DNA of 64,000 nt from Marisa cornuarietis (taxonomy: Eukaryota > Mollusca > Gastropoda > Architaenioglossa > Ampullariidae), in NCBI GenBank assembly GCA_004794655.1, contig SMMW01000576.1, forward strand, positions 3,733,501 through 3,797,500, read 5' to 3'. A model generated the notes under the pieces. That model worked only from the letters and a program-made list of their open reading frames with translations. It did not search any database and was not told the DNA's origin. How positions within the stretch are numbered: the first letter of the stretch is position 1; the number at the start of each line of letters is the position of its first letter. Below, piece after piece: positions 14,115 through 25,713 of this stretch. The position numbers and the translations under genes are program-made.

Positions 14115-17100
14115 CTGCAACATATACACATCTCTCTAAACACGCCACCCGGCAAAAGGGCCAACTGTCAAGCTTATTTAAAGTCATTTAGTGGGTACCC
14201 ACACCAAACAGCCAATACCACTCTTTATTCTGCGCCAGGATCAACTCAAAGCCGACTCAATGGTCGGTCTGGTTTAAAGTTTTGGAATTTCGATCCTCAA
14301 ATAGAAAGATTTAGTTTTTCTTATCCTGCCAAACTTAAATGATTTGTCACTTAATGCACCTTGAATGAGTTTTGCTGGCTGGAATTTTAACAGAACTTGA
14401 ATAAGAAAAACATCGGCGCACTGGCTGCGAAAAAAGACGTCGTTAGTCCCTCGGTGATAATGTTACAAAAGAAACCAGTAAACTTGTCACTTGCGTCCCT
14501 TCTTATTCACGATGCAATTCAATTTTAACTGAAGACTGCGACATCACTCACCTCAATCAGCACGCAGGTAATGGCTTCGCCCTCCACCCAGCAGGGGGCG
14601 CTTCCACCGCTCAGCAGTTTTCGCAGCTTGGTGCAGTTTTTGACCTGAACACATAAATACATACAATCTATCATAACCTGGTGCAGCTTCACCTGTGACG
14701 AGGGTTTACAATCAATCTATCGCACTATACTTTAGGAGCATGCACATTGTCAGGTAGGCTCCGCCCCCTCCGAAACATCTCCCTTCGTCTGAAATCTCCC
14801 AGTACTCCCCTTCACATCTAGTGCGATGGCAACTGCTACCATCCTAAACTCCGCTTGGGTATGTGGACGGCGACAGACATTCACACACTCTCTCGTGCAG
14901 TGAACACACACACACACACACACACGGAGATAGACACAGAGACAACAAGCACAATGCTATACTTACAGTCAGAAGCCGGATCCCGTTCTCCCAGCAAAAA
15001 GAGCGAATCAGTGTTTGCTGGATGTGAACGCTCACATCTGATGCTGACGCCATATCGGGCATCAGACACAACATCACCTGATCTGACGCGCTGCACACAC
15101 ACAGAAACACACAATCACTTTATTCAAACGTTAAAAAAACAAACAAACAAACAAACAACAAACAAACAACAAACAAAACCGGCACAGCCTGCTTCTGGTC
15201 TAAGCCTACTGCTTGCTCGTATGACTTCGGCACGTGCGGTCATGTTTGCTGTAAGATGGCAGCGCCTGGAGGTTAGATTACTGTCCACATGCTTAGGGCT
15301 TGTCTTCATGAAGTGTGTGCAGTGCATTTGAGTCGCCGTAAGACATTCTACATCGTGAAACACCACAGACAGGACAGTATGTGCCTCAAGGCCTTCACCA
15401 GCGACACACGTAGGCACACGTGACAATCGTGTTTGTGAGCAACACTCACCAGCTCAGTAGCTTGGCGCATTCCTTGACCCCGACCGTAACTCGACCAGAA
15501 GTCAGCGCCCTGAGTAGACACTCTTCCAGGCCTTGGCCGATTGTCTTTGAACTGAAACGAGAAAATGGCAAATGTTTAGCCAGAGCTGGCGTAAAGGTCA
15601 AGCTTACACTTCCCCTCCCGTAACCCTCCCGGGCTGGATTTCATGGCGAGCCTGTATGTCACCCATTTACACGGGTCAGTCAAGCCGATATCCTCCGTCC
15701 TGCGTACTGTGTCGCCATCATGGAGACATAGCAAGTGATAGTCACTAATGCTATTGAACTCACGACAGCCGTACGCCTTACCGTATGCAGGACAGGTTAT
15801 CGGTTTGACTACAATATCAGTGGATTTGAAGCAAGCCACTTAACCCACCCCTGCCTGCAAAATACTGATTCCGTTTCTAGAGTACTTTTATTTTTTTCTG
15901 TTTACTATGAAAAAAATCCTAAAGCAGCACAACAAGGTGACGAGACAAGACAAAAACAAAGACAATAATCAGGTGGTTTATGGACAGGTATGCGTATGGG
16001 AGGCGGATTCCGATGCTGACGCGAGCCTGAGACACGGAGCAAATAAAATTCAGGTTTTGGTTCTTCTCCATAAGTCAGCCTTAGACACGAGGCATTAGAG
16101 CGTAGCTACTACGTGACTCACTGAGCCAGCGCGGACGTCCCGTCGCATTCTTTGTGGTTGCAAACAAAAAAACCTCCATTAATTATATAAAATGCAGTGC
16201 TTTATGATGCATCCGAGAAAAATAAAAATAAAAATTCCAGACAAGTGCTTTCTTCGACTCCCCCCACCCCCTCAACTCCCGGACTGCCAGACTAAATGAT
16301 GAGCTGCTCAAATCCTCGCCTCTGCATCCACGTCCCACGCTCTTACTCTCAGCACGCGCTGCCGCCAGGCAACTCGCCGACGTGGCAAAAACAGGTTAAC
16401 GGGTGCTTTTCCTGCCTTGGTGCAGCCAGGTCATGCGGGGTTGGGTAAGGCGGGTGAGTGGGTGGGTGGGGGATTGCACCAACACATCGTCTGCTCCTTT
16501 GCTGAGTCAGTGAAATCCCAGGGAACGGCTTCCTCGCTTTCCTGCAAAAACTGCTCGGGCTTGCAGACAAGTTTTTTTTTTTTTTAAACTTCTGCTCGGC
16601 AGTTGAACAACTATTGAGCTGTCTTAGCCAAAACAAAAAAAATAAAAAAATCGTGAGGTCCTTGAAAATTCACCCCACCAAATATCCCTCCTTAAATAAA
16701 AAAAAATGCGAGAGCTTTCTTTTGCACAGTGCAGTGGAGGAATAATTCTTTGCAGCCCAAATGTGTTTTCGCTCTTCTCTTTCTTTCCCCAACCTTCCCG
16801 AGAGCTAATGTCGTTGTGTGTGACTACGTGCATGACATCACGCCAACCTGCTGGCCGAGTGCACAGGCCGCACGCCGACGATCAGTTCCGCGTTCACAAC
16901 GAAGGTCGTCTCAGTTCGTTAAACCATTGCGACTGACCCACTACCACTCCTCCATCACCCCCATAAAAATAATTTCACAAGTGGAACACGTGCTTCAAAG
17001 GATTTTCGAAACACGTGTGGCACATGCAATGGAAGTCAACAAAGCGACCTCAGATGCCCTCAAACAGGATTTCACATAAACCGCACGCTGTAGTACATTC

Positions 17101-18918
17101 ACTGCACTCCCCCACACTGGGACAAAGAAAGGGGGAGGGGGTGTGTCGCACTGATAAATAAAATCCACTTCAGTGCACAGTTGGGCGGTCAGTATGCGTG
17201 CTACCGCTTAATGCGGGAAGACCAAGGACCACCTGCTCAGAGCACTCACTCACTTACACAGCAGGCAAGTCGTGGGATGAAGAAAAGGCCTGTCACATCC
17301 TGCTATCAAGCTCCGCCATCACTAGGTTCACCCTCGCCAAGGTGACGGCAGCATGGCCGACAACGGAGCTAAAGGACATGCGCGTGCCGTAAATATTTGC
17401 TGGCCTGGCAGCCTATCTTGTTTTGGCAGTTCGCGTGAGCAAGGCGCGCTTTGTAAGTCAACAAGATGTTTTTGTTGCCTGGACTGAGCTTCGCCGCCTC
17501 GAGGTCTCCCAAGCGCGGCCTTCGAGCAACAGCTGTTCACGCGCCCGCCCCGCCCCGCCCCGCCCTAGCAACCACCCCCACCTCCGCCTTGTAAGACCGC
17601 TAGGCTCCTCCATGGAACAACAGTCCCTGCGATTCTTAGTGTCCTCAAACTGGAGTCTGCCAACCACCGGGATTGAGTCTGGGAAGGTTACGGTAAGAGC
17701 ACCGCCCAGCTCAGTACAGGATCAGAGGCCCGACACTATTGCTGTGGGAGAGGCGTGCAGCAGCTGAGGGAAAGGGGCTTACGCAATGAAGCACCACGCC
17801 TGCTGACAGCTCATCGGAGGCTGAAAAGGGGGGTTAAAAAAAAAACAGACGGGAACGGGGGTGTAGGATGATCAAAGACGAAAGCACGCTTCCACTTCTC
17901 ATCCATCATCTTTAAGATTATGATGGCTCTTCTCGTGCTCTCCGCCGAATTGCGCTGCTTTGCTCGATCCTGATTTTGTTACTCACTCGTAACTTGCAGC
18001 AACAGCCTCGGAAAAACTGTGAGCACGTGATGACGTACGAACTTTTCGCAACGCTCTTGGCAAATACACGCGCAGTCTCTCGCGCTACCCCGCGACGTCG
18101 GCTGATAAACAGCACAAAGCAGCGAACACGCCTCCTCCCACCCACTTGTTTAGGACCATTGTTCGATCTTATCTTCATCCCACACACCCACCCCGACAAG
18201 TCACAGCCCACGACTATGTAGCTCCGGACATCTTGAGTCAGGTACTAAAAATAAAATTAAAAATAAACAATTAACTGGACAGTTTCGACATACATGAGCT
18301 GTGTCGGTAGGTATAAGTTTGAAATCGCGTTACCTAAAAACTCAACGCATCGCTCCATCATTTGTAACAACACTAACACCAAAAACGCATTTGATGACAA
18401 TGCAGCAGGTGCACTGTAACAACTGCGTTGTCCCGAGACCCGAGCGACCTTTGTTTACGGATTACGGTAACGGAGTCTCAAGTGCGACGACGCAGTTAGT
18501 CGCTGGTCGGTCTGGATAGAAGACAAGTTGGAGGAAATAACAGGTTTCGCGGAGTACCACGTGGTGTGCGGTCGTTGGTAGGTCAGTCACAAGGGGCGAG
18601 CTCAGGTATCGCTTCATCGAAGACACCCAAAGCCTCGTTACTCATGCACAACTATGGCTACCACGCAGGCTACACGGAGGTGTGCAGAAAGGAGGAAGAC
18701 CCGAGAAAGGTCGCGAAAGTACGCAACAAGTACATGCAGCACTTACAGCAACAAGAAAACTTTTTTTTATCTGCGCTTTCAAAAAAAATAATAATTATTA
18801 TTACGTTTAGTTAATCGCAGTTACGTTTTTGCGGCAAGTGAAGTTCACTAACAAAAAATGTTTGCACTTACGCGTCACAGATTCGGGTACTGGATGTGAA
18901 AACCTCCGTGAAAGTCAT
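14007..18918 (-). CDS. GADD45: GADD45 stress-response protein, complete five-exon gene
   Basis: Growth arrest and DNA-damage-inducible protein: a small L7Ae-fold regulator that in animals binds MTK1/MEKK4, PCNA, CDK1 and p21. Coding exons on the minus strand are 18918-18872, 15551-15450, 15090-14967, 14644-14552 and 14114-14007 (stop TGA). All junctions are GT-AG with matching phases (2, 2, 0, 0), giving 157 codons; vertebrate proteins have about 160. The start MTFTEVF matches the family's MTLEE start. Exon 2 carries GLEECLLRAL and VTVGV.ECAKLL, and exon 3 carries the hallmark QQTLIRSFCWENGI (family: HFTLIQAFCCENDI). The C-terminus ends PKPIIQLPV, like the family's VP.I.LPE end, but the region before it is divergent. 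I am confident of the family. The vertebrate subtype (alpha, beta or gamma) cannot be assigned, and the ends of the UTRs are unknown. Confidence 0.93.
14552..14644 (-). CDS. GADD45: GADD45 coding exon 4
   Basis: Thirty-one codons in phase 0, acceptor TGTGTTCAG, donor ATTGAG|GTGAGT. It ends AITCVLIE, corresponding to the family's DLHC.L.. strand. Confidence 0.93.
14903..14925. repeat. (CA)n microsatellite in GADD45 intron 3
   Basis: CA run of about 22 bases, close to the exon 3 donor. Confidence 0.9.
14967..15090 (-). CDS. GADD45: GADD45 coding exon 3 (core)
   Basis: Acceptor preceded by a T/G-rich tract ending GTGTGTGCAG, donor GACT|GTAAGT. It contains VMLCLMPDM and the most conserved family block, VHIQQTLIRSFCWENGIRLL. 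Confidence 0.95.
15133..15178. repeat. (AAAC)n repeat in GADD45 intron 2
   Basis: Repeated AAAC units with occasional loss of one A, 46 bases long, just upstream of exon 3 in the direction of transcription. Confidence 0.9.
15450..15551 (-). CDS. GADD45: GADD45 coding exon 2
   Basis: Acceptor TTTCTCGTTTCAG, donor GAGCTG|GTGAGT. The reading SKTIGQGLEECLLRAL then VTVGVKECAKLL aligns with the vertebrate segment around 'GDALEEVL.KAL...ITVGVYEAAKLL'. Confidence 0.93.
17541..17565. promoter_or_regulatory. cluster of GC boxes in GADD45 intron 1
   Basis: Tandem CCCCGCCC units, meaning GGGCGGGG on the minus strand, repeated about three times. This is the classic Sp1-type site. It sits 1.3 kb inside intron 1 and may mark an alternative promoter or intronic enhancer; that role is an inference. 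Confidence 0.45.
18872..18918 (-). CDS. GADD45: GADD45 coding exon 1
   Basis: Fifteen codons plus two bases, starting MTFTEVF. The donor is GACGC|GTAAGT. The start is supported by family resemblance (MT.EE) and by the phase-2 junction to exon 2, whose first base completes an Ala codon. Intron 1 is about 3.3 kb. Confidence 0.85.
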
Positions 18919-19039
18919 GGTTGCAGAAGCTGGCGATAAGAGTCCCAGTCACACACACAAAGATGAAAAATCAAGACTTGCTTCAACGTTTCGTGTCGCT
19001 GGCTCACTAGCGAATGTGCTGCTTTGCTTTGTTTCGATC

Positions 19040-19115
19040 GCGTATATCCGGCGGCTGCCCGAAGCGCGCAATCTCATTGGCTGGACCTACAGCTCGGTGC
19101 TCGCTGATTGGTCGA
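19040..19115 (-). promoter_or_regulatory. GADD45 core promoter with two CCAAT boxes
   Basis: On the minus strand two CCAAT boxes (plus-strand ATTGG at 19076-19080 and 19107-19111) are 31 bases apart, followed downstream by a TATA-like GATATAC near 19043. The start codon at 18918 lies about 125 bases further on. Paired CCAAT boxes bind NF-Y and are typical of stress-inducible GADD45 promoters in vertebrates. The sites are seen; their function is inferred. Confidence 0.55.
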
Positions 19116-19654
19116 GACCGCACAGTGGCGGGTCGCGTGCACTGGGTGAGGTGAGAGGACAAGGATCGGTGTTGTAGCAGCGGGCGCCACGGACGGACTG
19201 TTTAGAGGGCAACCACGGGAGACGGACAGGCTCACCCGCGGGTGCGCGAGGCGTCGAACAAAGGCCTTTAGCAACCTGGAATGATCGTTATGCAGCATGC
19301 TGCAATGTTAGGTTAGGCGCCTGCAAAGATCAGTAGACGGGAAAAAATTTAAGTTCAACGGCAAAAGATTAAATAAGATTTTGACACCTCAGCCCACATG
19401 TACTGACGGACGTAAGTATACACAGCGACTCGTACTGGACCTTTAGACAACAGAATGTAGCTGCCATGTTAAATCATCAGATTTTTACTTGCCGTAGAGG
19501 GTTTTAAAAAGTGGACTAGGAGGGGGGGGAAGGGGGCAAGGGTGGCAGCCACGTACGCCCTCACGGAAAAAGATACTGAGGAAGGAATGTGAACATCGTT
19601 CACTGTCAGTACGGAGTTTTTCTCCCCCCCCCCTCCGAAGACGAGCATCTTCCA

Positions 19655-19770
19655 ACAGCACTAGTTAAAAGTACTCGCATGTCACCACTGGAAAGAGGCC
19701 TGGGTTCAAATCTCTCTGAATGTGTTCACTGGGCCGACCATCAGAGGTTTTCTCCGGATTCCTCCCCATC
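19655..19770 (+). repeat. tRNA-derived SINE fragment, plus orientation
   Basis: It has a B-box-like GGTTCAAATCTC at about 19703, then GGTTTTCTCCGGATTCCTCC. That is a shortened form of the invertebrate SINE core seen at 63,510-63,535 in reverse complement. The 5' tRNA-like part is degenerate and the 3' tail is missing. Confidence 0.5.
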
Positions 19771-21071
19771 ATAGTGCAAAATCACCTTTAGACGGAAGCA
19801 CTCTCCCAACAAAACAAGCAGCCAAATAACTTGCCATAAAATTTCTCACGCGCGCACGGAGTGAGCAAGGAAGACTGCACGTGCTGTAAGACTTGTAAAT
19901 TCTAACAGTTATCATATCTGCAATCGTTTCTCTCTCCAGTCTCACTAATTTGCACCCGGACACTGAGTTTGTATAATGGCATATTATGAAATTATTTTCT
20001 TCCAGAGGCGACGTGGGCCTGATTCAGGACCAGCGATCTCGATGTCAGACTTTCTCTGATTACAAAGTAGGCCGTCTTGCGAAAAACGACCCTCTCTCCC
20101 ATCATCAAGCTCGTTCGAGACCCTACAAGTCAAGTTGTTCTCTCCTCGAGTTGAGTCACGTAGCCAGGGATGGACAATGGGACTATGTCACGCCCGGCCA
20201 GAGTGTGCGAAGTGGAGCACTGTCTGATGGAGTTGTCACTACTCCTATTATTATGGTCGTGGTGTGGTTGATTTTTCACACAGGAAAACGAGCTATAAGA
20301 AGGGACGCTGAGTCATTTCTGTGACCCTTCTGCGGCGACGCACCATGCTGCACGCTGCATGTCAGCGTCTCGTGCGGCGCGGACCCTTGACCTGCAGGAA
20401 CTGGGACAACCGTCAAGAGCCACGGACTGGCTGCTGAGGAGGAAAGGTCGGTCGGTGCGCAGCACGATGTGCCGCTGGGAAAGTGTGCAGACCACAGACT
20501 TTTAAAATATCTAGACAGAAAATTTCCTCGAGTTCGGCGGTAAACCACGAGAAACTTCATCTACAGGCAAAACGAGCGTATGTGTGATGACATAACCAGT
20601 ACCCGAACATTTCTTATTATTTGTAGAAATGGTGAGCTTATGCTGTGCAAATGGTTGCACCAACCGACAGACGACACAATTCTAAGACGACCTTCTAACA
20701 AAATTTTGATGATTTTTGCATAGTGACTTTGTAAGTCAAAAATGTAATCATTTGTCGAAAAATACTTGTCCATCGATTAGTGCAAAGCACTTCAGCACAT
20801 ATGCGAGTTACATTTTCAAGAAGAAATAATAATCTTTTAATTTGCATTACATTTGATGCAATGTTAGTAAAATGATGTAATATGATGAAATGTTAACATA
20901 TGAAGAAGAAAATGCTGGTAAATTATAAATTTCACAACCTATAAATCATTCAAGGATTTACACAGCAGAAGCTTGATGAGCTAATGTACACTAAATTAAT
21001 GAGACAGTTTTTAAACAGTACAATTAATTACAGTGATTTGTTCACATGCAAAGGTGTGCTGACATTTTCAG
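19771..21071. other. gene-free stretch
   Basis: Moderately GC-rich to about 20.6 kb, then AT-rich. A 112-codon open frame at 19986-20324 and opposite-strand frames at 20276-20560 have no recognisable domain. I see nothing else. Confidence 0.4.
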
Positions 21072-21147
21072 GTGACCATCAGATCCATCATGGAGGGCTC
21101 AGTGGTGAAGAGCTTTGTAAAGGATAAGTTCTGTAAATCAGCATTGG
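21072..21147 (+). CDS. possible short first coding exon, unidentified
   Basis: A clean acceptor (GACATTTTCAG) and donor (TTGG|GTAATC) flank 76 bases that are open throughout. An ATG at 21090 gives 19 codons, MEGSVVKSFVKDKFCKSAL, ending in phase 1. A phase-compatible acceptor at 23141 leads to a 120-codon open frame ending at 23503, but that frame shows no domain and overlaps promoter-like DNA (a CAAGATGGCGG motif near 23393). I cannot name the gene. It may be a chance opening. Confidence 0.25.
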
Positions 21148-21672
21148 GTAATCAAAGTGTATTATTTAAACACCCGCAAGGACTGTTATTTATTGTCGGG
21201 GGGGATAGGGTGTCAATAATTAAGTTTTAGCAAAGCAGCTTCTTTGTGAATGAACCATTTATACTGCATGATCAATTTACCCAGTGGTGTGAATGAAATA
21301 GAAGATAAAGCTAATGATAACAATAAAAAGATTTGTCTTTTCTGTTTACATCTCTATGGCTGTGAAAAATTGTATTAACTTCATTGACACTTTTTTCCTT
21401 CGTTGATGAGGTTTTAGGTTTGAAAGTACCAATGTGATGAACATGCCTTTAAATCTATTTTTTAAAGGTTTTTACCATCTGTCTGACTGATTATTTGCAT
21501 GCATATGGAATTATAAAGTCAGTTAAAGTCAATTAATGCTTGCATTTCCCTATATTGTTTGCAGTTTGGTAACATTTTTATTGCTCAGTACATCAGATGA
21601 ATTAATCTATACAGCGATGCTTCTAAAGTCGAATTGTTACTTTTACTCTTCAGGTTTGGAACTTGCTAGAGC

Positions 21673-21675
<3 letters not shown>

Positions 21676-21719
<44 letters not shown>

Positions 21720-21985
21720 GTGTGCGTGTGTGTGCGAGTGTTAGTTTATATATATACTTAGGTGTGGGGATGGGCAGATGGGTGAGGCAGTGTGTCGGCG
21801 GTCGGATGTGTGCGTGTGTAGTGTGTGTGTAATGTGTGTGACTATGTGGTAAACATGTGTCTGACTTTGTGGTATAGTATGTATATATACGTGTGTGTGA
21901 AGAAAGACGATGTGACAATGAATGTATGTGTGCGACTGTGTATTTGGATGGGTGAATGGATGTGACTGAATGGTAATGTGTGTGA

Positions 21986-22016
<31 letters not shown>

Positions 22017-22610
22017 GACGTGTGTGTGTATTTGTGTGTGTGTGTGTGTGTGTGTGAGAGAGGTATGTGGGGGAGGGGGGAAACTGGTGTTTTACGCCGA
22101 GGCAACAACTAGGGCAAGGCAGCCAGCCCTGTAAACAGATGCGACATACAGAGAAAGAACAGCGTGCCCGAGACAAGAGCTGAACCCAGGACAGCCAACC
22201 TTCACTGTACTGGTAACAGGCGCAAAGCGCTGCGCCACCGGGACGCGTGAGAGAGAGAGAGGTGAGCCGTGGGGGAGGAAGAAAGTCGATGTGGCAATGA
22301 GTATATGTGTGTGACTGTGTATTAGGGTGGGCAAGTGTTACTGCGGAAATGTGTGTGAGACAGTGAAGGTAGTGAATGTGCGCGAGTTTGTTTGCATGTA
22401 TGAGAGAGAATGTGTGGTAATGTGTGCGCGTGAGGTATAATTATGTATGTGTGGGTGTGGGTGGGTGTTTGCGTGCGCGCTAGATAGAGACTATATTTGG
22501 ACCTGTGTGTGTGTGCATGCGCTCGTGTGTAAGAGACTGTATGGTAAAGTGTATGTGAGTGTGTGGGACAATGTGTGCGTGTGTGAGTGCGCGCGCATGT
22601 CTTGGATGTC
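21676..22610. repeat. TG-rich simple-sequence tract, interrupted by a SINE
   Basis: It begins with a (TG)n run at 21676-21731 and continues as degenerate TG/TA/GA-rich DNA with further pure TG runs near 21985-22008 and 22035-22055. A SINE lies inside it at 22082-22246. Opposite-strand frames rich in His-Thr and Cys-Val are artefacts of the dinucleotide repeat. Confidence 0.85.
22082..22246 (-). mobile_element. tRNA-derived SINE
   Basis: The plus strand shows 'TGTTTTACGCCGAG', 'CAGCCAGCCCTGTA', 'ACATACAGAGAAAGAAC', 'GCCCGAGAC.AGAGCTGAACC' and a terminal 'CGCTGCGCCACCGGGACGCG'. The reverse complement of that end is a tRNA-like head with an A-box-like GGCGCAGCG and a B-box-like GGGTTCAGCTC. It closely matches the copy at 29968-30147, so the element points left. 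Confidence 0.75.
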
Positions 22611-22619
22611 TGGTTGTTT

Positions 22620-25600
22620 CTTTTTCTGTATGATTGTGTACATCAGTACTCATCATCGTCATCATCATCATGATCATACAATACACTGAGTAGCATTCAA
22701 AAACATTTTCCTCATTTTGTACAAGAAAGTTAAGACTTAAGCTGCCTTATAGAATCCCAAACTTTGGGTATCGAGAAGAATCAGACTTAGTAAGGAAACA
22801 GAAAAATTTGCAGGAAGAATGATCTCTTCAAAGTCATTGATTTGGCTGGTTTTATTTGATAAGGAAGCCCTTCTATGCTGCAATGATTGTGCACCATGTG
22901 GAAAGCGGCAAGGACAGGAAAAAACCGGAGTTCCCAGGCTAAAACTCGCGATGGGTGCCCCTATCGGAACCTCGATAGTTGAACTTGTGGTCCTCGCTGC
23001 TCTATCGGATAAAGTCATCAACGGGAGGATGCACTTCAAGATATATGCCGGGTGTTATTTGGAAAGAACAATCTGAGGCCACCACCACAAATTTCAACGA
23101 TAACAAAACAGACTAATAAACAAGCTGTTTGTTTGAAACAGGGTCTGGTCTCCTAAAAAAACAAAAATCAGAAGTCAGCGCGCCCAAAACAGGAAGTTCA
23201 ACGACATCGACTGTTGAACGAAGCCGTGGGGTGCCGCAGAAAAGCCACCGGCGGTTGCCCGACGGTACGGCGCGGGGAATCGGCCATTACAGGCAACGTG
23301 CACGCCACAGACATACGTCACCAGGATGCTGTGGAGTTGTTTACGAATTTCTACTCCACCCGCTCATGGCGGTGACGCAGGCTCCAGTCCGCAAGATGGC
23401 GGGCGGTCGATGGGCTGTTGTGCGTCAGTCAAGAAGTTCGCAAGCTTCCTTTGGTCCCGATAATCACATTTTATGGACGGAAAATCAAACAGCTCAAGGC
23501 TAAACATTATTTTATTTTATTTTATTTTCGCTTCTTAACGACATGGCATGTTTGAGTGTATTTCGTTGAGAAGTAATTGACCTCACTTTGGTGCACAGTA
23601 CTCAGCATCTGCCTTGAGGAACCTCGGCGGGTCATGGCTAGGACGCTTCGCATTGGCGTAGTTTGTCATGTGACTGAGGGGCGCATTTTGTCCACGTGAC
23701 GGTCACTGGAGTGGCTGAACTTGTTGCCGTGCAACTCAAGAAGAACATCACAAAGTCTGGTCCCTAATTTACGGACATCGATATTTTGCGTCGTCTTTTT
23801 TTGTTTGTTTGTTTGTTTCTGTTTCTCGTTGCCAGCCTCTCCAGCTCTGTGTGCACGCACGTTTAAGGCTACGTGACCTAGATATGCTTGGCTCGTGATG
23901 ACCCACTTCAGATAAAGGGCCCTCTTACCCGACCCATTTACCTGACCTGTTTCTTTTTAAGCACGCGCATGGCATTCCATATAATCTGTAGATAGTACTT
24001 GCCCTTCGGGATTAACTATCAGGTGCAAAGACTTCGTAAAAATGCACAGCAGTTGTGGGGAAAGTTATCACCTTTGTCATGTGGACACTGTACCGCTGTG
24101 GCACTAGGTCCTATTTATGTGACTCGTAGCCATCATGTGTCGTGGTGCTAGAGCCTGTCGGTGTGACCTTGTGTGTCACAGTGTCTGCGCGACCTGCAGC
24201 GACCCTGGTGTCACAGTGTGACTTAGCTGCCCTTGTGTGTCATAGTGTCTGTGACCGTTAGCTGGCGCTGTGTGAGTGTCGTAACCAGTCCGCACGCGAG
24301 CCTGTTGCGAGCTACTGCACTGCAGGTGAACGTCTACAGTTCTGACGGGAGGCATAGATGTCGCCCCGAGACTCTTCTTTTGTGACAGCTATGAAGGTTG
24401 AAAAGAAGTTCACTTGCACTGTAGTCGATTCAAAGAGAAGTTTTATGCTCAAGTATTATTGCTTTATTGAGATTAAGTGTGTGTGTGTGTGTGCTTGGGG
24501 AGAGGGGAGGGCGAAAGAGGGGTGGGAAAAGAGCACGTGCTCCAAAACGAGGTCGTGATGTGGGTTGACGCTTTACCGGACTGCGACAGGATCTCTCGAC
24601 TGCTCATCATCATCAAGTTGAGCGCGGCGTCTGTTACTGCATGCCCCTTCTCTGCACAATAGGTTGTCATCATGTCCTGGACACTGTACACAGTGCGCTA
24701 TCGTTGTCTTCTAGACACAGTAGTAGAGCAGATGGACATCATGTACTCACTGGATGCTGGCTATTAACTGCCACGTTTTGACCGCTTTTGAGCGTCAGCA
24801 TCAAGTAAAGCAAAAGGTCGCATGGCGATGTGGACTCAAGTGTGTTCACGCACTCATGTTCAAACTCTGGCAAAAGGATGCAATCGAACAAAGTTGCGAG
24901 GCAAAGGGTACCTCGCCTTCACGACGGCGTCGGGGGTTAAGACTTGGAACGGGAAGCCGTGCTGATTCAGGTCAGATGATCCTAACGATCAGCGCGCGCG
25001 GGTCATGTCCCACATCGATCTCATTCAAAAGTGCGCGTGACACCTTTCACAAGCAGTTTTCAGGACTCGGTCGTAACATAGACAGCACTAAACTACAAGC
25101 AGCCCATCTAGCTAATTCGGGCGGCAATCTCAACTGCGCATATACCGCCCCACCCACCCACTACCCCGAGGAGCGCAGAGCGACTGTGCAAGCGCGCACA
25201 GTTAAGACGCAGTTCGTGAAAATGGGTCGGCGGACCTTGTGACTTTTGCACCTCGCTGCTGGCCGATTTCGCCAGATGACTGAAACCTCATGACAGCAGC
25301 TGGTGCAGCATGCACCCCCAGATGATGTCAGTTGACCTGTTGAGCGTTGTCCAGCTGCCCCACTCAGGCCGTTATGTGGGTCACAGTCGGACCCAGTTCC
25401 GTGCTGCATGTCAATTCCCTCTCCCTCCCAACCTGACGTCTACCCTCCCACAGTCGCATCCTGCTGTCCTACGAGTAACCGGTTCTCACTGACTAGGGTA
25501 GTCGCAGAACCCGGTCATCCCAGTTCAAGGTCAGTTTAATCGATGAGGTGCGCGACGAGCTTGCGTCACGGCGTGTGACCCAGTTCTGGCCTTCGATCCG

Positions 25601-25685
25601 ACGCAGTGCGCATCAGCTGCCAGTTCGAAAAGGGACTAATTTCTGGCGCACGCGTCATGTAGGTACATGCACATGTGCATGAGAG
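22620..25685. other. gene-free stretch with promoter-like patch
   Basis: (TTTTA)n occurs at 23507-23528, (TTTG)n at 23797-23818, loosely repeated 'GTGTGTCA.AGTGTCTG' units at about 24160-24265, and a (GT)n run near 24478-24490. The bases around 23290-23420 are CpG-rich with CAAGATGGCGG, a YY1-like initiator motif. The 162-codon open frame at 24754-25242 has no recognisable domain. No gene can be supported. Confidence 0.4.
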
Positions 25686-25686
25686 G

Positions 25687-25713
25687 GTGTGTGTGTGTGT
25701 GTGTGTGTGTGTG
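25687..25713. repeat. (GT)13 microsatellite
   Basis: Pure GT run directly beside the left end of a pogo-like miniature element. Confidence 0.9.

Noticed and set aside
21643..22176. 177-codon minus-strand frame rich in His-Thr
   Set aside because: It is the translation of the TG microsatellite tract.
24754..25242. 162-codon open frame
   Set aside because: Basic, low-information translation with no recognised domain, no paired splice signals and a competing opposite-strand frame.
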